In this document: positions 36,586 to 40,795 of the stretch, in pieces
Numbering within the stretch: position 1 is the stretch's first letter
Layout: the number at the start of each line of letters is the position of its first letter
DNA from: an uncultured cyanobacterium
GTDB taxonomy: Bacteria; Cyanobacteriota; Cyanobacteriia; CACIAM-69d
Assembly (NCBI GenBank): GCA_937883785.1
Contig: CALGDE010000120.1
Coordinates: forward strand, 1 to 40,795
DNA: 40,795 nt
Reading direction: 5' to 3'
Program-made: the position numbers and the translations under genes
Notes under the pieces: model-generated
Told to the model about the DNA's origin: nothing
Databases searched by the model: none
What the model saw: only the letters and a program-made list of their open reading frames with translations

Positions 36586-37416
36586 TTATAACAGTTGAAT
36601 CGGACGGGCATTACTGGGAAAATGGGACCTATATCGACTTAAGTTCTCCGTACTAAGGGTTAATGGGGTACGGAAAATAATCCATTCAACGCTCTCTGAA
36701 CAGGGGGGCGTTGTTAAAGAGCCTGAATAACGGAAAAAATGGCGATCGCGAGGCAATATTTTCGCCAAATGCACCGACGGAATGAGTTTGGTATCAACGC
36801 CGTCTTTGAAAAATCCCCACAGGGGCTCCAAATCTTTTTCAAAATCGCTCATGCCCTGTCCCTGGCGATTTTTATTTTCCTCAATCATCAGGGCCACCAC
36901 GGCAAATTCCCCAGCCTCGTTTTGGTGTACTAAATGCATTTCCATCGCTGAGGCGTTGCTATTCAGTTGATGCTCGCTGGGGGTATGGAAATGGAACTGT
37001 TTAAGTTCGTAAGCTTCACGACCTAGCTCCAAGTAAAGTCCCGCGCCAACGTTTGCCTGTAGCGTATAGCCCGCATCAAAAGCTTCTAAATTAACAGGAC
37101 CATATCGAAAATAAATTTCCTCGGGATATCCTTCAAAAAATCCAACTTTTCGCCGATCTGATACCTTTAACGTTTCATTTTCCAGTAGCTCCACGTTAAT
37201 GGGAGATTGTCGTTTTCCCCACTGACAAATTTGATAATTGTCAGACACCTCATGCCAGTGGTTAGGATCGTTTTCGCCGATATAACCCCACTGCAGCTTT
37301 CTGGATTTTTGAGCGCTGGAATTGGTAGCGGCGATCGCCCGCTCCACGGACAAACTTTGCCCGATTAATGCCCCTAAACTTACGCCTAATCTTGTGAGTA
37401 ACTGCCGCCGCTTCAT
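36586..37416 (-). CDS. ecaA: Alpha-type carbonic anhydrase (EcaA-like)
   Basis: Interconverts CO2 and bicarbonate, probably in the periplasm. A 276-residue protein whose zinc ligands are His142 and His144 in QFHFH and His161 in EMHLVH, the classic alpha-class set; SLTTPPCSE carries the Thr of the gatekeeper pair, and Cys64 with the Cys in PPC can form the usual disulfide. The N-terminus MKRRQLLTRLGVSLGALIG has twin Arg and a hydrophobic stretch ending at AIAA, fitting a Tat-type signal. It starts 5 bases after the rsmH stop, so the two are probably one transcript. Confidence 0.93.
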   Translation of the reverse strand: MKRRQLLTRLGVSLGALIGQSLSVERAIAATNSSAQKSRKLQWGYIGENDPNHWHEVSDNYQICQWGKRQSPINVELLENETLKVSDRRKVGFFEGYPEEIYFRYGPVNLEAFDAGYTLQANVGAGLYLELGREAYELKQFHFHTPSEHQLNSNASAMEMHLVHQNEAGEFAVVALMIEENKNRQGQGMSDFEKDLEPLWGFFKDGVDTKLIPSVHLAKILPRDRHFFRYSGSLTTPPCSESVEWIIFRTPLTLSTENLSRYRSHFPSNARPIQLL

Positions 37417-37421
37417 GGGTT

Positions 37422-38405
37422 TTAATCGCCTTCTAAACGGTAGGCAATGCGTAATTTTGCTGAACGGGATCGCCCGTTTTCTCGAATCTCTTCCTCGGTG
37501 GGATATAAAGGCTTTTTCGTAATCACTTTCAGTAGAGGATTCCCCTTTAATCGATGCTTAAGAATGCGATCTTCCAAGCTGTGAAAGCTAATTCCCGCAA
37601 TTCTGCCGCCGGGGACTAGCCACTGGGGCGATCGCTCCAGAAAATTTTCCAGCACATCCAGTTCACCGTTCACCGCAATGCGCAACGCTTGAAAGGTGCG
37701 CGTGGCTGGGTGGATGCGACCGTGGCGATATTTTCCCGGCACGCACCCGCTAATGGCATGGGCTAATTCCGTCGTGCTGTGCCAAGGGCGACGCTGCAAA
37801 ATTGTGCGAGCAATGCGGCGGGACAGTCGCTCTTCGCCATATTGGTAAATCGTATTCGCCAAGGTGGTTTCATCCCAAGTGTTGACGATATCGGCGGCGG
37901 TCAACTCCTGACGATCATCCATACGCATATCCAACGGCGCTTCGTGACGAAAGCTAAAACCCCGCTCCGGCGTATCAAACTGCATGGAGCTAACGCCTAA
38001 ATCTGCTAACACGCCATTAAAATTCGCCGCTGGGAATCCGTGGGACTCGGGGTCGAAGGTGGAAAAATTGGACCGAATGGGCTGGAAGCGATCGCCATAT
38101 TCCGCCAGCCGCTCCTGGGCGATCGCCAACGCCCGCCCGTCACAATCAAGCCCCACCACGCGCACCGTGGCATCCGCCGCCAAAATTGCTCGGGAATGCC
38201 CCCCCGCTCCCAACGTCGCATCGAGATACATCCCCCCCGGCTGCAAATCCAACGCCGCCACGCACTCGTCACGCATCACCGAATAATGTCCCCAAGCTTC
38301 TCCAGTATGTCGATCTACCTTGGCTTTACTGTCTTGAGCAATTCCTTCCCCCTCGAGAGATAAAGGCAGCGAATCAGAAGAATCAGAGGATACAGACGAC
38401 GACAT
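37422..38405 (-). CDS. rsmH: 16S rRNA (cytosine-1402-N4)-methyltransferase
   Basis: Methylates N4 of C1402 in the 16S rRNA decoding centre. The SAM-binding motif is YLDATLGAGGHS, followed by VVGLDCDGRAL; the family motifs NGVLADLGVSSMQFD, ERGFSFRHEAPLDMRMD and the C-terminal HSLEDRILKHRLKG are present. The first 40 residues form a Ser/Asp/Glu-rich extension not needed for the fold; the ATG at 38405 has no clear ribosome binding site, so a later start cannot be excluded. The gene diverges from ndhH over 137 bases and is followed by the carbonic anhydrase gene. Confidence 0.95.
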   Translation of the reverse strand: MSSSVSSDSSDSLPLSLEGEGIAQDSKAKVDRHTGEAWGHYSVMRDECVAALDLQPGGMYLDATLGAGGHSRAILAADATVRVVGLDCDGRALAIAQERLAEYGDRFQPIRSNFSTFDPESHGFPAANFNGVLADLGVSSMQFDTPERGFSFRHEAPLDMRMDDRQELTAADIVNTWDETTLANTIYQYGEERLSRRIARTILQRRPWHSTTELAHAISGCVPGKYRHGRIHPATRTFQALRIAVNGELDVLENFLERSPQWLVPGGRIAGISFHSLEDRILKHRLKGNPLLKVITKKPLYPTEEEIRENGRSRSAKLRIAYRLEGD

Positions 38406-38542
38406 AAAGACTGAGAGACATTAATTAGGTAATAATAATAAAAGTTCACTGAGCCATTTGAACAGCACGGTAGTTTGCGTTTGGGTCAATTCAGTGAATA
38501 ATTTTAAACGTTGGGATACGAGAGGGGACTCAAGCCGGATCT

Positions 38543-39727
38543 ATGGCCAGGATTGAAACCAAAACTCAGCCCATGACCATCAACATGGGCCCGCAACACC
38601 CGTCAATGCACGGCGTATTGCGGCTAATTGTCACACTTGACGGCGAGAACGTTGTCGACTGTGAGCCGGTTATTGGCTATTTGCACCGGGGGATGGAAAA
38701 AATCGCTGAAAGCCGCACCAACGTTATGTTTGTGCCCTACGTCAGCCGATGGGATTACGCCGCCGGAATGTTCAACGAGGCAATTACGGTAAACGCCCCC
38801 GAGAAGCTGGCCGGCATTGAAGTCCCCCGCCGCGCCAGCTACATCCGCATGATCATGCTGGAGCTAAACCGTATTGCCAACCACCTACTGTGGCTGGGAC
38901 CCTTCCTGGCAGACGTGGGCGCCCAAACTCCCTTCTTCTACATTTTCCGTGAGCGGGAAATGATTTATGACCTGTGGGAGGCAGCTACGGGGTCTCGCCT
39001 AATCAATAACAACTATTTCCGTATGGGAGGCGTTGCTGCAGACCTGCCTTACGGTTGGGTGGATAAGTGCGAAGATTTCTGCGACCACTTTGACCCCAAG
39101 GTGGATGAGTACGAAAAGCTAATTACCAATAACCCCATTTTTCGCCGCCGTGTGGAAGGGGTGGGTACCATTAGCCGTGAAGAAGCCATTAACTGGGGTT
39201 TGTCCGGTCCTATGCTGCGGGGATCTGGCGTTAACTGGGACCTGCGTAAGGTTGACAAATACGAGTGCTACGACGAACTGGATTGGGATGTGCACTGGGA
39301 AACCGGGGGCGATTGCCTAGCGCGGTATCTGGTGCGAGTGCGAGAAATGCGCGAGTCGAACAAAATGATTCGTCAATGTTTGAAGCAGCTTCCTGGTGGT
39401 CCTTACGAGAACTTGGAAGCGAAGCGCATTGCCTCTGGTCCTAAGTCCGAGTGGAACGAGTTTGACTATCAATTTATTGGTAAGAAGCTGGCCCCCACCT
39501 TCAAAATTCCTGAGGGTGAACACTATGTGCGTCTGGAAAGCGGCAAGGGCGAGCTAGGCATTTACCTGGTGGGCAACAACAACGTGTTCCCTTGGCGTTG
39601 GAAGATTCGCGCTCCGGACTTCTGCAACTTGCAGATTTTGCCCCAGCTTTTAAAGGGCGTCAAGGTCGCCGATATTATGGCGATTTTGGGCAGCATTGAC
39701 GTGATTATGGGATCCGTTGATCGCTAG
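38543..39727 (+). CDS. ndhH: NAD(P)H-quinone oxidoreductase subunit H
   Basis: A 394-residue subunit of the thylakoid NDH-1 complex, homologous to the 49-kDa (NuoD) subunit near the quinone site. It acts in cyclic electron flow, respiration and CO2 uptake. Conserved blocks include [30 protein letters not shown]-type regions replaced by [14 protein letters not shown], and a C-terminal [18 protein letters not shown] ending. Length is the normal cyanobacterial and chloroplast value. It stands alone, ends at a strong terminator and has no other ndh genes in view. Confidence 0.97.
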   Translation: MARIETKTQPMTINMGPQHPSMHGVLRLIVTLDGENVVDCEPVIGYLHRGMEKIAESRTNVMFVPYVSRWDYAAGMFNEAITVNAPEKLAGIEVPRRASYIRMIMLELNRIANHLLWLGPFLADVGAQTPFFYIFREREMIYDLWEAATGSRLINNNYFRMGGVAADLPYGWVDKCEDFCDHFDPKVDEYEKLITNNPIFRRRVEGVGTISREEAINWGLSGPMLRGSGVNWDLRKVDKYECYDELDWDVHWETGGDCLARYLVRVREMRESNKMIRQCLKQLPGGPYENLEAKRIASGPKSEWNEFDYQFIGKKLAPTFKIPEGEHYVRLESGKGELGIYLVGNNNVFPWRWKIRAPDFCNLQILPQLLKGVKVADIMAILGSIDVIMGSVDR

Positions 39728-39754
39728 AGAATTAGTCCATACTTTACTTTCTAC

Positions 39755-39805
39755 ATCTCGCCTTGGATTTAGTTCAAAGGCGAGATTATTTTTACTTATT
39801 TTTGG
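39755..39805 (+). terminator. Rho-independent terminator after ndhH
   Basis: ATCTCGCCTT (39755-39764) and AAGGCGAGAT (39777-39786) form a perfect 10-base stem with a 12-base loop, followed by TATTTTTACTTATTTTT. It lies 28 bases after the ndhH stop. Confidence 0.9.
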
Positions 39806-39912
39806 GGATTGCCAGAGACTGCTTTTTCTGGGCAGACTGCTTGAGAGCGTTACACGAAGATTGCCCAAAAAATTCTTCCCAAATGCGAACAGAATAAATC
39901 GATCTGCACGTC

Positions 39913-40743
39913 ATGCTAACAATTGAAAAGTTTAGAGGGTGCGTTATTGGGCAGTGTGTTGGGGACACGCTGGGGATGTCCGTTGAGAAGCAACCATTAG
40001 CCATTTGTACGGAATATGCTGCCCAACTACAACGGGGTAACTTAGATGTGTGGTGTCATCCGAACTTTGCTTTTGGGCAGTACACAGATGACTCGCAGCT
40101 AATGCGAGAAATGCTGATTAGCTTTGTGGCTTGCGAAGGTCTTAGTCCTGATGATTATGGACGTCGTATCGGGAGGCTGTATGCCAACAACACGATAGTT
40201 GGCTCTAGTCGAGCTGGCAGAAAAGTTGCTGAGAGAATTAATGGGGGAATGCCGTGGAAAGAGTCAGGAACACCAGCGCCCTACGCCAGTAATGGCAGCT
40301 CCATGCGGGCAGCTCCCATCGACTTATTTTTCGGCAAGGCCCCTGAAAAATTGATCCAAGCAGCCTGCGAACAGGGATATATTACCCATCAGGATCCTCG
40401 TGCCTCTGCTGGCGCGGTGGTGATCGCCGGTGCAGTGGCGATTGCAATTCAGAGTCAGGAGATCGTCCCAGGTCAGTTTCTTCAGAATCTGAAACCGTTA
40501 GTGCAAAAGGTTGATAGCTCCTTTGGAGAGGCTTTAGAGCAGTTATCAAACGTCATTGATTTGCCCCTAGGTGCCGCTCGCGAGAAGATTGCCCGTATGG
40601 GAAATCCACCGCCGCGATATAAGTCTTGGGAAGGAATCTCGCCCTGGGTGATTCCCAGCGTTTTGTGGAGCCTGTATTCATTTCTCCAGTCTCCCCACGA
40701 CCATTGGGAAACGATTTGCACGGCGATTTCTGGTGGTGGCGAC
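39913..40743 (+). pseudogene. ADP-ribosylglycohydrolase (DraG-like), 3' end cut by an IS
   Basis: A protein of the family that removes ADP-ribose from protein or nucleotide substrates using two Mg ions. It reads GQCVGDTLG (Gly-rich start), YTDDSQL, SNGSSMRAAP and THQDPRAS, all typical family motifs. The last conserved element should be GGDxDT, where the second Asp and Thr complete the metal site. Here it reaches ISGGGD at 40743 and then enters the IS end, giving LTG and a stop at 40755. About the last 40 residues are lost. Enzyme activity is therefore doubtful. ATG at 39913 has no strong ribosome binding site. Confidence 0.75.
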
Positions 40744-40795
40744 CTGACGGGGTGACAGAGTAGGTGAAAGCCTTTTTAGCCATGACTTACAGCAT
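40743..40795. mobile_element. Terminal fragment of an insertion sequence (right edge)
   Basis: The 15 bases CCTGACGGGGTGACA at 40743-40757 are the inverted copy of 41-55. They interrupt the ADP-ribosylglycohydrolase gene just at its GGD motif. A short open stretch with an ATG at 40782 could be the start of a transposase, but only 14 bases of it are in view. The IS family is not recognised. Confidence 0.6.

Noticed and set aside
1-40795. CRISPR array, tRNA or rRNA genes
   Set aside because: No regularly spaced repeats and no tRNA-like T-loop motifs with matching stems were seen in the intergenic regions.

Overview
The window is cyanobacterial. It carries genes for chlorophyll synthesis (chlI), a carboxysome shell protein (ccmO), the NDH-1 subunit ndhH and the iron-stress pair isiA-isiB, and the palindrome GCGATCGC (HIP1) recurs throughout. 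I cannot name the genus. Both edges look like ends of one insertion-sequence type. The same 15-base end, CCTGACGGGGTGACA, lies at 1-55 (reversed) and at 40743-40795, and each copy cuts a gene: a histidine kinase on the left and an ADP-ribosylglycohydrolase on the right. The window is therefore probably a contig bounded by repeats.

Layout. 1-4.2 kb: a truncated kinase, then a large Amt-histidine kinase fusion on the minus strand. 4.1-8.3 kb: a MITE-like element just upstream of leuS, a lipoprotein gene and a coiled-coil gene with an early in-frame stop. 8.3-11 kb: an FAD oxidoreductase and a G3E GTPase diverging from a strong Fur/Zur-type box. 11.2-13.8 kb: an accessory block with an AT-rich PD-(D/E)XK nuclease gene and two 274/273-base direct repeats. 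Each repeat carries a 62-codon gene, the second frameshifted, and they flank a two-gene DUF5674 module. 14.3-17.4 kb: a DUF2993 protein, chlI and ccmO. 17.5-23.2 kb: two paralogous RTX proteins and a BaeS-like kinase on the minus strand. 23.5-26.6 kb: isiA-isiB with a leader hairpin and a possible Fur site, two mutually exclusive hairpins after isiB, and a CRP/FNR-family regulator. 26.7-34.4 kb, minus strand: a TPR protein, a second MITE-like copy, a membrane protein with an Arg/Ser tail, dapB, and a 1114-residue kinase with CBS, GAF, PAS, PAS and GAF modules. 35-40.7 kb: a three-helix membrane protein, ecaA-type carbonic anhydrase downstream of rsmH, ndhH, and the truncated ADP-ribosylglycohydrolase.

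Themes. Several genes concern nutrient and light sensing: ammonium (Amt-kinase), iron or zinc (Fur/Zur box, isiAB) and possibly light. The first GAF domain of the 1114-residue kinase has the two cysteines, 28 residues apart, of DXCF-type cyanobacteriochromes. No response regulator lies beside any of the kinases. The best candidates for something undescribed are the CBS-cyanobacteriochrome kinase, the Amt kinase, the nuclease/direct-repeat locus and the switching hairpins after isiB. All calls were made by reading the sequence; no database search was run.
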